A stretch of 64,000 bases of DNA from the NCBI RefSeq assembly GCF_006742205.1, contig NZ_AP019721.1:992001-1056000 (forward strand), written 5' to 3'. Below are positions 10,909-20,308 of this stretch, piece by piece (the first letter of the stretch is position 1; the number at the start of each line of letters is the position of its first letter). A program made the position numbers and the translations under genes. Under the pieces are notes generated by a model, which saw only the letters and a program-made list of their open reading frames with translations, was not told where the DNA came from and made no database searches. This DNA comes from Staphylococcus epidermidis. Its GTDB lineage: Bacteria; Bacillota; Bacilli; Staphylococcales; Staphylococcaceae.

Positions 10909-11846
10909 GAAATGTAGAAAAATTAAATCCCGGCGACTCAGTGGATCATTTTTTCTTGATCCATCGTGCAACTCAAGGTGTTACAGCTCAGGGTAAAGAT
11001 TACATGACACTATTTCTGCAAGATAAAAGTGGTGATATTGAAGCTAAATTATGGACTGCTACGAAAGATGATATGCAAACTTTAAAACCAGAAACAATAG
11101 TTCATGTCAAAGGTGATATCATCAATTATCGTGGACGCAAACAGATGAAAATACATCAAATACGTCTTGCACAAGCTGAAGACAAAGTGTCAACTAAAGA
11201 CTTTGTTGACGGTGCGCCAATGTCACCTACAGAAATACAAGAGGAATTATCGCATTTTATGTTAGATATTGAAAATGCTAACTTACAACGCATTACTAGA
11301 CATTTAATTAAAAAGTATCAAGATCGTTTTTTCACTTATCCAGCAGCTAGTTCTCATCATCATAATTTCGCGAGTGGATTGAGTTATCATGTTTTAACAA
11401 TGTTGCGTATAGCAAAATCTGTATGTGATATTTATCCTCTGTTGAATAGAAGTCTATTATATAGTGCTATCATTTTGCATGATTTAGGTAAAGTAAGAGA
11501 ATTGAGTGGTCCAGTGGCGACGACCTATACTGTTGAAGGAAATTTACTTGGTCATATCTCTATAGCAAGTGATGAAGTTGCTGAAACAGCCAAAGAGTTA
11601 GGCATTGATGGAGAAGAGGTTATGTTACTTAGACATATGATTTTAGCGCATCATGGTAAAATGGAGTTTGGATCGCCTAAATTGCCTCATTTAAAGGAAG
11701 CTGAAATACTTTACTTTATAGATAATATTGATGCTAAAATGAACATGTTTGATAAAGCTTTCAAAAAAACAGAAAAAGGTCAATTTACAGAAAGAATTTT
11801 TGGTTTAGAAAATAGACAATTTTATAATCCAACAACACTTGATTAA
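10905..11846 (+). CDS. yhaM: 3'-5' exoribonuclease YhaM
   Basis: A 313-residue exoribonuclease of the YhaM/Cbf1 family. An N-terminal OB-fold nucleic-acid-binding domain (about 12-90) is followed by an HD phosphohydrolase domain. The HD motif is LHDLGK (H192, D193), with further metal ligands in [14 protein letters not shown] and in the later HH pair of LAHHGKME. YhaM trims RNA 3' ends in Gram-positive bacteria. The start overlaps the yhaN stop by four bases (ATGA), indicating translational coupling. A large double hairpin terminator closes the operon. Confidence 0.92.
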   Translation: MRNVEKLNPGDSVDHFFLIHRATQGVTAQGKDYMTLFLQDKSGDIEAKLWTATKDDMQTLKPETIVHVKGDIINYRGRKQMKIHQIRLAQAEDKVSTKDFVDGAPMSPTEIQEELSHFMLDIENANLQRITRHLIKKYQDRFFTYPAASSHHHNFASGLSYHVLTMLRIAKSVCDIYPLLNRSLLYSAIILHDLGKVRELSGPVATTYTVEGNLLGHISIASDEVAETAKELGIDGEEVMLLRHMILAHHGKMEFGSPKLPHLKEAEILYFIDNIDAKMNMFDKAFKKTEKGQFTERIFGLENRQFYNPTTLD

Positions 11847-11859
11847 ATTCAGGTTCAAT

Positions 11860-11932
11860 AGTACAAAGTTACTTTTAATGAATAGATAATTTTAAAGAAG
11901 TATCTATTCTTAGAGTCTTTGTACTTTTTTAA
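11860..11932 (+). terminator. Terminator of the yhaO-yhaN-yhaM operon
   Basis: Outer stem AGTACAAAG / CTTTGTACT and inner stem GAATAGATA / TATCTATTC, followed by a T run. Confidence 0.8.
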
Positions 11933-12017
11933 TGTTTTTTAAACAACATGTTATAATAAATTAGTCGCCTAACTTTACTTCTCAGGCGTCGTATGATGAA
12001 GGGAAGGAGGTGCATAT

Positions 12018-12122
12018 ATGATTTTAGATATCTTTGTACACATCATCACCACTGTTATTAGTGGTTGTATAGTTGCGTTGTTTACGCATTGGCTACGTCA
12101 ACGTAATGACAAACATCGATAG
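12018..12122 (+). CDS. Fst-like type I toxin (34-residue membrane peptide)
   Basis: A small ORF starting MILDIFVHIITT and ending LRQRNDKHR. It has one hydrophobic helix followed by a basic tail, the pattern of Fst/PepA1-type toxins, which permeabilise the cell's own membrane when expressed. The ribosome site GGGAAGGAGGTG is very strong. An extended -10 (TGTTATAAT) at about 11949-11957 lies upstream. The leader sequence GTCGCCTA pairs exactly with TAGGCGAC at the end of the ORF, like the sequestering helix of the Fst mRNA. The hairpin at 12153-12184 ends the RNA. The peptide is too short to be found by ordinary ORF calling. Confidence 0.8.
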   Translation: MILDIFVHIITTVISGCIVALFTHWLRQRNDKHR

Positions 12123-12149
12123 GCGACATTTTTTAAATTTAGCCACACT

Positions 12150-12226
12150 AAAAACCCCCTTACTACTGGCATAGTAAGGGGGTTAGTGCATATATGATAG
12201 ATATCTTTGTTAAGTATATTATAACA
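12150..12226 (-). ncRNA. Predicted antisense RNA antitoxin of the Fst-like locus
   Basis: On the minus strand an extended -10 promoter (TGTTATAAT) lies near 12226-12234. It would start an RNA of about 75 bases that ends at the shared bidirectional hairpin CCCCCTTACTA / TAGTAAGGGGG at 12153-12184. A direct repeat containing AGATATCTTTGT occurs both in the toxin start region (about 12026-12038) and here (about 12198-12210). This matches the DRa/DRb architecture through which Fst antitoxin RNA pairs with the toxin mRNA. Exact ends are inferred. Confidence 0.65.
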
Positions 12227-12271
12227 TGAGTGATGAATATTTCAATTAAGGACAATCAAGTTTGAAAGGAA

Positions 12272-13249
12272 TTAAGAACCTGAATTAGTTAATCCAGAAC
12301 CACCTTGTGATTGTTGTTGCTGTTGTTGTTTGATTTTATCTGGATCAAGAATAGAATCCTCAATTGCTTTTTTAATATCTCTATCTTTGTAGTCTACTTT
12401 ATACTCTTTTAATAATTCTTTGTATGCATCAGTTAATAATTTAGGTTTCTTCTGTACCTTTTCTTCGATTAATTTTTGTTTGATATTTGATTTTTCACTA
12501 TTAAAATCAGTTTCTTTATCTGCTTTTATAATGTGATAGCCATAGTCTGTTTTTACGACTTTAGAAACTTCTCCTTCTTTTAATTTAAATAGTGCTTTTT
12601 CGAAGCTATCTACCATTTGACCTTTAATCACATAACCTAATGAACCATCTTTCTTAGCTGAAGAACTGTCCATTGATTCTTTTTTTGCTATTTCTCCAAA
12701 CTTATTTGGATTCTTTTCCACTTCTTTTTGAATTTTTTCAGCTTTTTCTTTCGCTTTTTTATCTGATAAACCTTCTTTATCGCTAGATTTAGATTTAACT
12801 TTAATTAAAATGTGTGATGTTTTTTTAGAGTTTTCTTTGATTTCTTTATCTGATACATTAACTTTATCTAGTAACAATTGTTTCTGATAAGCTGATAATT
12901 TCTTCTGTTCTTTATAATCATCAAGTGACATACCTTGTTGTTTTAACATGCTTTCAAATTGATCTTTACCGCCGTATTGTTTCTCTTCTTTTTTAATATC
13001 TTTATCAATATCTTTTGTATCTACTTTATCTTTATATTTATCTGCTAAAACTTTGTTTAATACAATGCTAAAAGATGTGTTAGCAATTTGTTCTTTGCCC
13101 ATTTTTTTCATTACGTCAGCAACTTTAACATCACCAGCTTTAGAAGAAATAAGTGTGTTATCCTTCGATTCAGTTGCATTTGAACCACAGGCACCTAACA
13201 AAAGTGCACTTGCTGTTACAGGTACGATAATTTTATTCATTAATTTCAT
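12272..13249 (-). CDS. prsA: PrsA foldase lipoprotein (peptidyl-prolyl isomerase)
   Basis: Extracytoplasmic, membrane-anchored folding factor for secreted proteins, 325 residues. The lipobox LLLGAC places the lipidated cysteine at 21. An N-terminal chaperone part is followed by a parvulin (PpiC) domain at about 143-245, starting [11 protein letters not shown] and ending DYGYHIIKA. The C-terminus is low-complexity and rich in Gln, Ser and Gly. The ribosome site AAAGGAG supports the first ATG. It is monocistronic; in S. aureus it supports secretion, PBP2A folding and glycopeptide tolerance. Confidence 0.95.
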   Translation of the reverse strand: MKLMNKIIVPVTASALLLGACGSNATESKDNTLISSKAGDVKVADVMKKMGKEQIANTSFSIVLNKVLADKYKDKVDTKDIDKDIKKEEKQYGGKDQFESMLKQQGMSLDDYKEQKKLSAYQKQLLLDKVNVSDKEIKENSKKTSHILIKVKSKSSDKEGLSDKKAKEKAEKIQKEVEKNPNKFGEIAKKESMDSSSAKKDGSLGYVIKGQMVDSFEKALFKLKEGEVSKVVKTDYGYHIIKADKETDFNSEKSNIKQKLIEEKVQKKPKLLTDAYKELLKEYKVDYKDRDIKKAIEDSILDPDKIKQQQQQQSQGGSGLTNSGS

Positions 13250-13319
13250 AAGTTGATAGCTCCTTTATGTATTAATCATCGTAAATATAACATATTATTA
13301 ATCATCAACCAATTAGAAA

Positions 13320-13358
13320 CCCCTTTCCTCAGACTATAGTATGACAAGGAAAGGGGGG
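13320..13358 (-). terminator. Hairpin between DUF3267 gene and prsA
   Basis: CCCCTTTCCT / AGGAAAGGGG forms a long stem. On the minus strand it is followed by TTTCTAATT, so it probably terminates the upstream DUF3267 transcript. The T tail is weak. Confidence 0.5.
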
Positions 13359-13451
13359 TGTAACTACATAATTGATAGCGATTTAATTATGCATATTTTA
13401 TTTATAAATATAAAGAATGTTGCATCTATTCTTTGTAAAGGATTTAAAAAA

Positions 13452-14012
13452 TCAGTGTTGTATATAAGGATTGTCTACCTTGTTTAAAATATGAAGACCT
13501 GATTGATGTTCTTCGACATAATGTCCATCATTTGAAAATAGAAGTATCTTTAAATATAAAATATCCATCATTGAACAGCCTATGTTAAGTGATAATAAAA
13601 ACATAAAATAATGTCCATATTGAGGTAAATATATACTTAGCATTATAAATATACCAGATAGGAAAAAGATGGGTAGAATGAGATTAATACAAAAATAAAT
13701 TTTGTGAACAGGCGTATTAACATAAGTATTAAAATATGGTACCCATTTCTTACTAGATAATTTATGGATTTTAAAAGATTTATAATAAGGCAAAAAGAAT
13801 AAAAGATGTACTATTTTATGAATAGGGTACATGAGCAATATAAACACTATAAGTACAAAAAAATGTCTATCTGAGAGTGGTGTATCTAAAAAATAATACA
13901 TCACTTCATAACTAACTAAAAATGTAAATATTGTCGCAACTAAACTTAAAAATGCAATTCTTTGAATACCGAACCGTGCATGTATATCGATTTGCCGAGT
14001 ACATAAAAACAT
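13452..14012 (-). CDS. DUF3267-like integral membrane protein
   Basis: A 186-residue protein with four predicted membrane helices. The architecture matches DUF3267, a family related to membrane metalloproteases that normally carries an HExxH-type motif. Here the matching position reads IHKIVH, so the catalytic glutamate is a lysine. The protein may be an inactive scaffold or fall outside the true protease group. It lies between prsA and the YtxH gene on the same strand, with separate hairpins around it. Function unknown. Confidence 0.65.
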   Translation of the reverse strand: MFLCTRQIDIHARFGIQRIAFLSLVATIFTFLVSYEVMYYFLDTPLSDRHFFVLIVFILLMYPIHKIVHLLFFLPYYKSFKIHKLSSKKWVPYFNTYVNTPVHKIYFCINLILPIFFLSGIFIMLSIYLPQYGHYFMFLLSLNIGCSMMDILYLKILLFSNDGHYVEEHQSGLHILNKVDNPYIQH

Positions 14013-14146
14013 AATATATGCCTCTTCTCTATGTTAATATTCGTTACGTATTATCTATGTCTTTTGCTCAATAGTCAATAGATATTGCTGATATTTGTTG
14101 GTTTTACTGAGTGAAAAGTTTAAACTATCTAAGATTTAGAAGTAAA

Positions 14147-14174
14147 AAAACTATGGCTTAGTTGCCATAGTTTT
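14147..14174 (-). terminator. Terminator after YtxH-like gene
   Basis: AAAACTATGGC / GCCATAGTTTT hairpin directly downstream of the minus-strand YtxH-like gene, with T runs on both strands. Confidence 0.8.
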
Positions 14175-14177
14175 AAA

Positions 14178-14549
14178 CTACTTATCGTTTGAAAGGTTAT
14201 TACTAATATCTTCGCCACGATTTTGTAAATTTTCAATGTGGCTTTGTAATTTTTCGATGTTTGGATTAATATCAGATTTAAAATTACCAATCAATCCTTT
14301 AAACTCTTCGCCAATTGAACTTCCAAATTCAATACTTTCATTCTTGATTTGTGAACCGTAATTAAGAATATCATTGAAGGATTGTTTCATATTCTCTATT
14401 TCACGTTGTAATTCTGATTGAGCTCCAGTGGGTTGACTAGCATCAATCGTATGATTTTTTACGCTTTGGTTATCACGATGTCTTAAAGCAACTGCAAATC
14501 CTGCAACAGCACCTACACCTAAACCAAATAATATTCTTGAGACTTTCAT
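14178..14549 (-). CDS. YtxH-like small membrane protein
   Basis: A 123-residue protein with one N-terminal hydrophobic, glycine-rich helix (VSRILFGLGVGAVAGFAVAL) and a charged helical tail, the YtxH domain pattern. The start at 14549 is chosen because GTGAGGAGAATC lies seven bases ahead; an in-frame codon 15 bases upstream would overlap that site. Related proteins are general-stress proteins of unknown biochemical role. It precedes a hairpin terminator and probably has its own promoter. Confidence 0.7.
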   Translation of the reverse strand: MKVSRILFGLGVGAVAGFAVALRHRDNQSVKNHTIDASQPTGAQSELQREIENMKQSFNDILNYGSQIKNESIEFGSSIGEEFKGLIGNFKSDINPNIEKLQSHIENLQNRGEDISNNLSNDK

Positions 14550-14625
14550 TATGATTCTCCTCACTTTATTTGTCGGATAATTGTAATAGTTATTTCATAC
14601 CCAGTATAACAAGAAATATGCATGA

Positions 14626-15051
14626 TTAAGATATTTGTGCTTGAATTTGTGTTGCTATTTTTTGTTTAGTTTCATCATCGATTACATCTTCATGTGTTTC
14701 CCATTTATAGCCAAATCCGTCTATATCATTTTCATATCTCGGTATTAAATGGAAATGAATGTGAAATACTGATTGATCGGCATATTCACCATTATTTTGA
14801 ATAATGTTTAAGCCGTCAGGGTGAAATGCGTTTTTAATTGCATTTGCTACTTTAGGTAAAGCAACCCCTATATGTTTCATTGTTTCTTCATCAGTTTCAA
14901 ATATATTTGCTGAAGGTTTTTTAGGTACTAATAGCGTATGTCCTTTTGAAACTTGAGATATATCAAGGAATGCATAAACATAATCATTTTCATATATCTT
15001 AAAACTAGGAATCTCACCTGAAATAATTTTACTGAATATCGTTTCTGACAT
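14626..15051 (-). CDS. hit: HIT-family nucleotide hydrolase/transferase (Hit)
   Basis: Histidine-triad protein of 141 residues. The catalytic triad VFHIHFHLIPR gives H97, H99 and H101, with nucleotide-binding residues nearby. HIT proteins hydrolyse purine phosphoramidates or dinucleoside polyphosphates. It is divergent from ecsA with about 130 bases between them, the same neighbourhood as in Bacillus and S. aureus (hit-ecsA-ecsB). Confidence 0.93.
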   Translation of the reverse strand: MSETIFSKIISGEIPSFKIYENDYVYAFLDISQVSKGHTLLVPKKPSANIFETDEETMKHIGVALPKVANAIKNAFHPDGLNIIQNNGEYADQSVFHIHFHLIPRYENDIDGFGYKWETHEDVIDDETKQKIATQIQAQIS

Positions 15052-15180
15052 AATAATGACACTCCTCTACAAATGTTTGTTCATATTATATCATTCATTT
15101 TTTAAAACTACATCATTGTAAAGATTATTTTTAGGTCTATATAATTTTTTTTGATACAATAAAGTCAATGGAGGTGCCTT

Positions 15181-15921
15181 ATGACAGTAAAAGTTGAACA
15201 TCTTACAGGGGGATATGGAAAAAAACCTGTAATTAAAGATTTGAATTTTGAATTAGAAAAAGGTGAAATTGTAGGTTTAATAGGTCTAAATGGTGCTGGG
15301 AAAAGTACTACAATTAAACATATGCTAGGATTGATTAATCCAATGGAAGGCAAATTATCAATTTCAAATATTAAAATTAATGAAGATATTGAAAATTATA
15401 GAAGAAAGTTATCTTATATACCTGAATCACCAGTCATCTATGATGAACTAACTTTAGAGGAGCACATTGAAATGACGGCGATGGCTTATCAATTAAGTAG
15501 AGAAGAGGCTATGCGTAGAGCTAAACCATTACTTAAAGTTTTTAGATTAGAAAATGAACTTAAAGTATTTCCAAGTCATTTTTCTAAAGGGATGAAACAA
15601 AAAGTGATGATTATTTGTGCATTTATAGTTGATCCAGAATTATATATTATTGACGAACCTTTCCTCGGTTTAGATCCTTTGGGGATACAGTCTATGTTAG
15701 ATTTAATGGTAGAAAAAAGAAATGAAAATCGAACAGTATTAATGAGTACACATATTTTGGCTACAGCCGAAAGGTATTGTGATAGATTTATTATTTTAGA
15801 TAAAGGTGAAATTGTTGCATTTGGTAATCTTGATGAGTTACGGGAACAAACAGGATTAAAAGATAAAACTTTAGATGATATTTACATCCATGTCACACAA
15901 GGTAGTAGTGCTTATGAATAA
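15181..15921 (+). CDS. ecsA: ABC transporter ATP-binding protein EcsA
   Basis: ATPase subunit of the Ecs ABC transporter, 246 residues. Walker A is GLNGAGKST (35-43). The ABC signature is degenerate, FSKGMKQK (134-141). Walker B is LYIIDEP (154-160), followed by the H-loop region STHIL. The ribosome site GGAGGTGCC precedes the ATG. The ecsB start lies inside the end of ecsA with an 8-base overlap. In Bacillus Ecs affects secretion, competence and intramembrane proteolysis; in staphylococci loss affects secretion and growth. Confidence 0.92.
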   Translation: MTVKVEHLTGGYGKKPVIKDLNFELEKGEIVGLIGLNGAGKSTTIKHMLGLINPMEGKLSISNIKINEDIENYRRKLSYIPESPVIYDELTLEEHIEMTAMAYQLSREEAMRRAKPLLKVFRLENELKVFPSHFSKGMKQKVMIICAFIVDPELYIIDEPFLGLDPLGIQSMLDLMVEKRNENRTVLMSTHILATAERYCDRFIILDKGEIVAFGNLDELREQTGLKDKTLDDIYIHVTQGSSAYE

Positions 15922-17137
15922 CGAGGCGTTAACTTTGTTTAGAAAACGACAACAAGCTATACGTAAGGAGAAAAACTATTATAATAAATTTATATTTAAT
16001 GGTCACTTTACAGTTTTTCTACTTATACTATTAGGAGCATTTATATTTGGATATGGCGAATGGTTAAGTCACATTCCTCCCCAAATAGACTATGCACTAT
16101 TTGCTAGTATAGCATTAGCTGTTGTTTCATTATTCCCAATTCGTACACTCTTAAAAGAAGCGGACCAAATCTTCTTACTACCTTTTGAAAGACACATGAA
16201 AAATTATATTAATGCAAGTCTGTTTTATAGTTATATTTCAAGAATCAGTTTACCGTTCATTTTGCTAATCGTATTCTTTCCATTGTTTTATAAATTAAGT
16301 CACAATCATTATGGATTTTATATCGCATTTTCTATAAGTACATTGCTATATCCATATTTGGTATTACTCATCAAATGGCAATGGGTTAAATTAAATAAAA
16401 ATGTGTTCATTATCAACATATTATTATTTATACCTTTAGCAGTAACGCATTACATGATTTTAAGATTTCATAACTATTTAGCTTTTTTAATAATGATTAT
16501 ATTATTTGTAATTTATTTAGTCCTAAAGACTAGAGCAGATCACTATTTACTTCCTTGGGAAAAAGTGATTGCAATTGAACAACAACATCACACAAATTAT
16601 TATAAATTCGTTAATATGTTTACAGACGTAAAACACCTAAGAGAATCAGCAGTACGTCGTAGTTATCTTGATTTCTTACTACCCGTTCCTAAAGGTGCCA
16701 AATTTAATGAGAATCGGATGTATTTATATTTATTTATAAGAAGTTTTGTCAGAGGACGCGATGCTTTTTCTATTATTTTAAGATTAGTTATTATCGCTAT
16801 TATATTAATGGTATGGTTATCACAACCAGTTGTTTCATTAATTATCGGTAGTTTGTTTATGTATATTATTTTATTACAAATGTCTCAATTTTATACGCAA
16901 CAAGCATACGGTTTATGGCCTCAAGTTTGGCCTGTATCTGATACAAAAGTTATTGCGGGATATCAGCAATTTTTAAATCGCTTGATGATTATAATCGCTA
17001 TTACATTTACGATTGTTTATGTAATCAAACACCATGAATTATTCTTTTTTGCTGTATTATTCTTTATAGTAGGCTGGCTAACCATTCGAAATGCAGTTAA
17101 AAAATTAAAATATCAAGAAACATTATTACGTGACTAA
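15914..17137 (+). CDS. ecsB: ABC transporter permease EcsB
   Basis: Integral membrane subunit of Ecs, 407 residues from the ATG at 15914 (MNNEALTLFRKRQQ). An in-frame codon at 15875 lies deep within ecsA and is less likely. About eight to ten hydrophobic segments span the protein, with an amphipathic basic N-terminus, as in EcsB. It overlaps ecsA and is surely its partner. No EcsC homologue follows; the next gene is a CadD-family protein after a 58-base gap. Confidence 0.9.
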   Translation: MNNEALTLFRKRQQAIRKEKNYYNKFIFNGHFTVFLLILLGAFIFGYGEWLSHIPPQIDYALFASIALAVVSLFPIRTLLKEADQIFLLPFERHMKNYINASLFYSYISRISLPFILLIVFFPLFYKLSHNHYGFYIAFSISTLLYPYLVLLIKWQWVKLNKNVFIINILLFIPLAVTHYMILRFHNYLAFLIMIILFVIYLVLKTRADHYLLPWEKVIAIEQQHHTNYYKFVNMFTDVKHLRESAVRRSYLDFLLPVPKGAKFNENRMYLYLFIRSFVRGRDAFSIILRLVIIAIILMVWLSQPVVSLIIGSLFMYIILLQMSQFYTQQAYGLWPQVWPVSDTKVIAGYQQFLNRLMIIIAITFTIVYVIKHHELFFFAVLFFIVGWLTIRNAVKKLKYQETLLRD

Positions 17138-17195
17138 ATCAAATTTAGTTAGAGTAAAATTTATTTTAATTTATTAAAGTCAAAAGAGGGATTGA

Positions 17196-17813
17196 ATGTT
17201 TGAAACGATAACGACAGCCGCCATCCTGTATATTGCTACAGCGGTTGATTTATTAGTTATATTATTAATATTTTTTGCAAGAGCTAACAATTATCAACAG
17301 TATAAAGATATTTATATTGGACAATATCTAGGGTCATTAACTTTAATTTTTGTAAGTTTGTTTTTTGCTTATGTACTTAACTATGTACCAGATAAATGGA
17401 TTTTAGGATTGCTTGGTCTTATACCAATTTATTTAGGAATTAAGGTTGCTATATTCGATGATTGTGAAGGGGAAAGAAGAGCTAAAGATGAACTAAATAA
17501 AAAAGGATTATCTGAGTTATCAAAATCTGTAGCAGTAGTCACATTAGCAAGTTGTGGTGCAGATAATATAGGATTATTTGTACCATATTTCACTACCATA
17601 AATAATTATGAATTAGTTATCACTTTAATCACATTTGTAATCTTAATTTTTATTCTTGTCTTTACCGCTCAAAAATTGGCTAATATACCTGGCCTAGGTG
17701 AAGTCATTGAAAGATTTAGTAGGTGGATAATGTCAATAGTCTATATTGGTTTAGGACTATTCATTATCATTGAAAACGGAACAGTTCAAAAACTCTTTCA
17801 TTTTGTTTTTTAG
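17196..17813 (+). CDS. CadD-family cadmium resistance transporter-like protein
   Basis: A 205-residue, five- to six-helix membrane protein of the CadD family (PF03596). Family features are the N-terminal AVDLLVILLIFFARA, the motif CGADNIGLFVPYF with a cysteine at about 119, and the later segment ANIPGLGEVIER. CadD proteins have been linked to cadmium efflux or binding. Chromosomal homologues in staphylococci may have another cation or solute as substrate, so the name describes the family, not a proven role. A hairpin terminator follows. Confidence 0.75.
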   Translation: MFETITTAAILYIATAVDLLVILLIFFARANNYQQYKDIYIGQYLGSLTLIFVSLFFAYVLNYVPDKWILGLLGLIPIYLGIKVAIFDDCEGERRAKDELNKKGLSELSKSVAVVTLASCGADNIGLFVPYFTTINNYELVITLITFVILIFILVFTAQKLANIPGLGEVIERFSRWIMSIVYIGLGLFIIIENGTVQKLFHFVF

Positions 17814-18374
17814 TGTAATGAGATTATATTACAACTATAATTCATTCGGTAACTTCCATAGTAAATATGGTGGTTGCCGTTTTTTTAATTCAACAAACAT
17901 AATCAATTGAGATGAGTTTGAGGATGAAATGCCATCTAATTAAAGCTATAGCTAAGAGGTAATACATCATGGCTAAATTAAAGATAGAATAAAATCGGTG
18001 TTTTAATCAATGTAAATTAGAATAAGTAAAAGTATTTAACTATATACAAAAAGATGCCTATGACCATGTGTAATGTCACAGGCATCTTGTCGTATAAACA
18101 ATTGCCATAAATAGAAAAATGCACTTAGAAATTCTTTAGAAAATGCAATTTGAAAGATGTAAAAAATTAATGGATATAACAATTAATCAAATTTTTATCT
18201 CACTACACCAATCACTCTGCTTAGTATAGTTCCTTTTACAGGCAACAGATTAACCTAAAATTTGATAAATCTCTATCAACGGTTGAAATGTCTTTTAACA
18301 TCATTCCATATAATTTATAAGTAGACTAAATAACTGTGTTCATATTTTTTGAATATATAATTTGTATTGACGAA
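17814..18374. other. Intergenic region with two hairpins, no gene seen
   Basis: The first hairpin, CGGTAAC...GGTTGCCG at 17847-17879 with a T7 tail, terminates the CadD-like gene. A second, AAGATGCCTATGAC / GTCACAGGCATCTT at 18051-18088, is a long stable stem without a strong T tail. The rest is AT-rich. The only ORF with a decent ribosome site (near 17975) is seven codons long. I see no protein gene. Confidence 0.6.
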
Positions 18375-18878
18375 TTAATGATCTTCTATTGGATATAAAT
18401 ATCTTTCAAAGTAGCTGGAATGTTGACCACTAGCACCAAAGTATTGGCTCAATGCATCTTTTGAAAAGTTTTCATTAAATATATCAGAAGCTTTGAAATC
18501 TTCATATGCTGTTCGATTTGCAAAACCAAAGTAAATTTTGTAGGTAGACCCCTCAGTGGGTTTTAATAAACGATAGCTTTTAAAACCACCAAAATTACTT
18601 AAAGGTACGTCTACGTGTAATAATTTTTTCTCTAGCTGTTGACGATGATCTTCAGATGTAGGGACAAAAATAGCACTATAAAAATGATGTTCGTTAAATT
18701 CACCTGTGCTATCAATCACTTGATATGAACTAGGATGTTTTAAGATTGATTTTCCCTCAGACTCTTCTAAGATTATTGAGGAATCATTAGTGGAAAATTG
18801 AAATAAACTACGTTCTTGATGATTAAGTTTAATTTGATTTAAAAATTGGTAAGTCCCATAAGATGTATATAAATACAT
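18375..18878 (-). CDS. traP: TRAP (target of RNAIII-activating protein)
   Basis: A 167-residue protein matching staphylococcal TRAP over its length, with hallmark segments FSEHHFY-like (EFNEHHFYSAIF), NFGGFKSYRLL, TYKIYFGFANR and the C-terminal GQHSSYFERYLYP. It has a dimeric alpha/beta antibiotic-biosynthesis-monooxygenase-type fold. It was proposed to be histidine-phosphorylated and to affect agr and biofilm, a role later disputed; roles in stress and DNA protection are also suggested. It is divergent from hemE. The ribosome site AAGGAGGAATGAGCC precedes the ATG. Confidence 0.9.
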   Translation of the reverse strand: MYLYTSYGTYQFLNQIKLNHQERSLFQFSTNDSSIILEESEGKSILKHPSSYQVIDSTGEFNEHHFYSAIFVPTSEDHRQQLEKKLLHVDVPLSNFGGFKSYRLLKPTEGSTYKIYFGFANRTAYEDFKASDIFNENFSKDALSQYFGASGQHSSYFERYLYPIEDH

Positions 18879-19197
18879 GGCTCATTCCTCCTTTGTTTAA
18901 ATTTATTATACGAGCCTACTGTTCTATATACAAATAAAGTTGATTAATTTGTATAAAAAAGTAATTTATTTTTAGATGACAAATTAAGAAAAATCATAAA
19001 TTATTTAATATTAGTCATGTAATTTAATATCTATCCAACTTTTAGTAAATAAGAGATATCTTATTAAAGAATTTTATCCACTTGGTACAGTCAAATGTAG
19101 TGTGTCTTTTTTGTGACATTTAAGCATATTAAAATACTTAATTAAGTGCAATATGCTATCATTGGTAAGAATGATTCAATTGTGGGGGGACTCAAGG

Positions 19198-20232
19198 GTG
19201 CGCAGCAAAAACGATACAATTTTAAAAGCTATAAAAGGAGAAAGTACGTCACATACACCTGTTTGGTTTATGAGACAGGCTGGACGTTCTCAACCTGAGT
19301 ATCGAAAATTAAAAGAAAAATATTCTCTATTTGAAATCACACATCAACCGGAATTGTGTGCATATGTGACACATTTACCAGTAGATAATTATCAAACCGA
19401 TGCGGCTGTATTGTACAAAGATATTATGACACCACTCAAACCAATTGGTGTAGATGTCGAAATTAAATCAGGAATAGGACCTGTAATTTCCAATCCTATT
19501 CAAACTGTTAAAGATGTAGAAAGGCTATCCCAAATAGATCCTAAAAGAGATGTCCCATATGTATTAGATACAATTAAGTTACTCACTGAAGAAAAACTTA
19601 ATGTACCTTTAATAGGTTTTACAGGAGCGCCATTTACTTTAGCATCTTATATGATTGAGGGAGGGCCTTCAAAAAATTATAATTTTACTAAAGCGATGAT
19701 GTATAGAGATGAGGAAACATGGTTTGCTTTAATGAACCATCTCGTCGACATTTCTATTGATTATGTTGTAGCACAAGTGGAAGCAGGAGCGGAAATCATT
19801 CAGATTTTTGATTCCTGGGTTGGTGCACTCAATGTGAAGGATTATCGCTATTATATTAAGCCAGCCATGAATAAATTGATTTCTGGCATTAAAGCTTATT
19901 ATGATGTACCTATCATTCTTTTTGGTGTCGGTGCAAGTCATTTAATTAATGAATGGAATGATTTACCGATAGATGTACTAGGCCTTGATTGGAGAACTAC
20001 AATAAAGCAAGCTGACAAAATGGGAGTCAATAAAGCAATTCAAGGTAATTTAGACCCATCTGTACTGTTAGCGCCATGGGATGTCATAGAATCACGACTC
20101 AAAGACATATTAAATCAAGGTTTAAATCGTGGAAAGCATATTTTCAATTTAGGTCACGGTGTATTTCCAGAAGTTAAACCAGAAACTTTGCGAAAAGTGA
20201 CTGAATTTGTTCATAATTATACAGCGAAATAG
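19198..20232 (+). CDS. hemE: Uroporphyrinogen decarboxylase HemE
   Basis: Converts uroporphyrinogen III to coproporphyrinogen III. The 344-residue product has the N-terminal signature [17 protein letters not shown], the active-site aspartate in ILYKDIM-like text and the second signature [17 protein letters not shown]. The GTG at 19198 is preferred: GGGGGGACTCAAG lies just upstream and the start matches the staphylococcal family N-terminus, while an upstream TTG at 19153 would add 15 unrelated residues. First gene of hemE-hemH-hemY. Confidence 0.95.
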   Translation: MRSKNDTILKAIKGESTSHTPVWFMRQAGRSQPEYRKLKEKYSLFEITHQPELCAYVTHLPVDNYQTDAAVLYKDIMTPLKPIGVDVEIKSGIGPVISNPIQTVKDVERLSQIDPKRDVPYVLDTIKLLTEEKLNVPLIGFTGAPFTLASYMIEGGPSKNYNFTKAMMYRDEETWFALMNHLVDISIDYVVAQVEAGAEIIQIFDSWVGALNVKDYRYYIKPAMNKLISGIKAYYDVPIILFGVGASHLINEWNDLPIDVLGLDWRTTIKQADKMGVNKAIQGNLDPSVLLAPWDVIESRLKDILNQGLNRGKHIFNLGHGVFPEVKPETLRKVTEFVHNYTAK

Positions 20233-20308
20233 TTTTTAAAGATTTGGTTAGATTCCAAACCTTACTTCATTGATTCAAATTAAAGATTTAAAAGGAAGGT
20301 TTTTATTA

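Noticed and set aside
18051..18088. Hairpin as a possible small RNA gene
   Set aside because: It has a strong stem but no convincing promoter upstream; kept only as part of the intergenic description.
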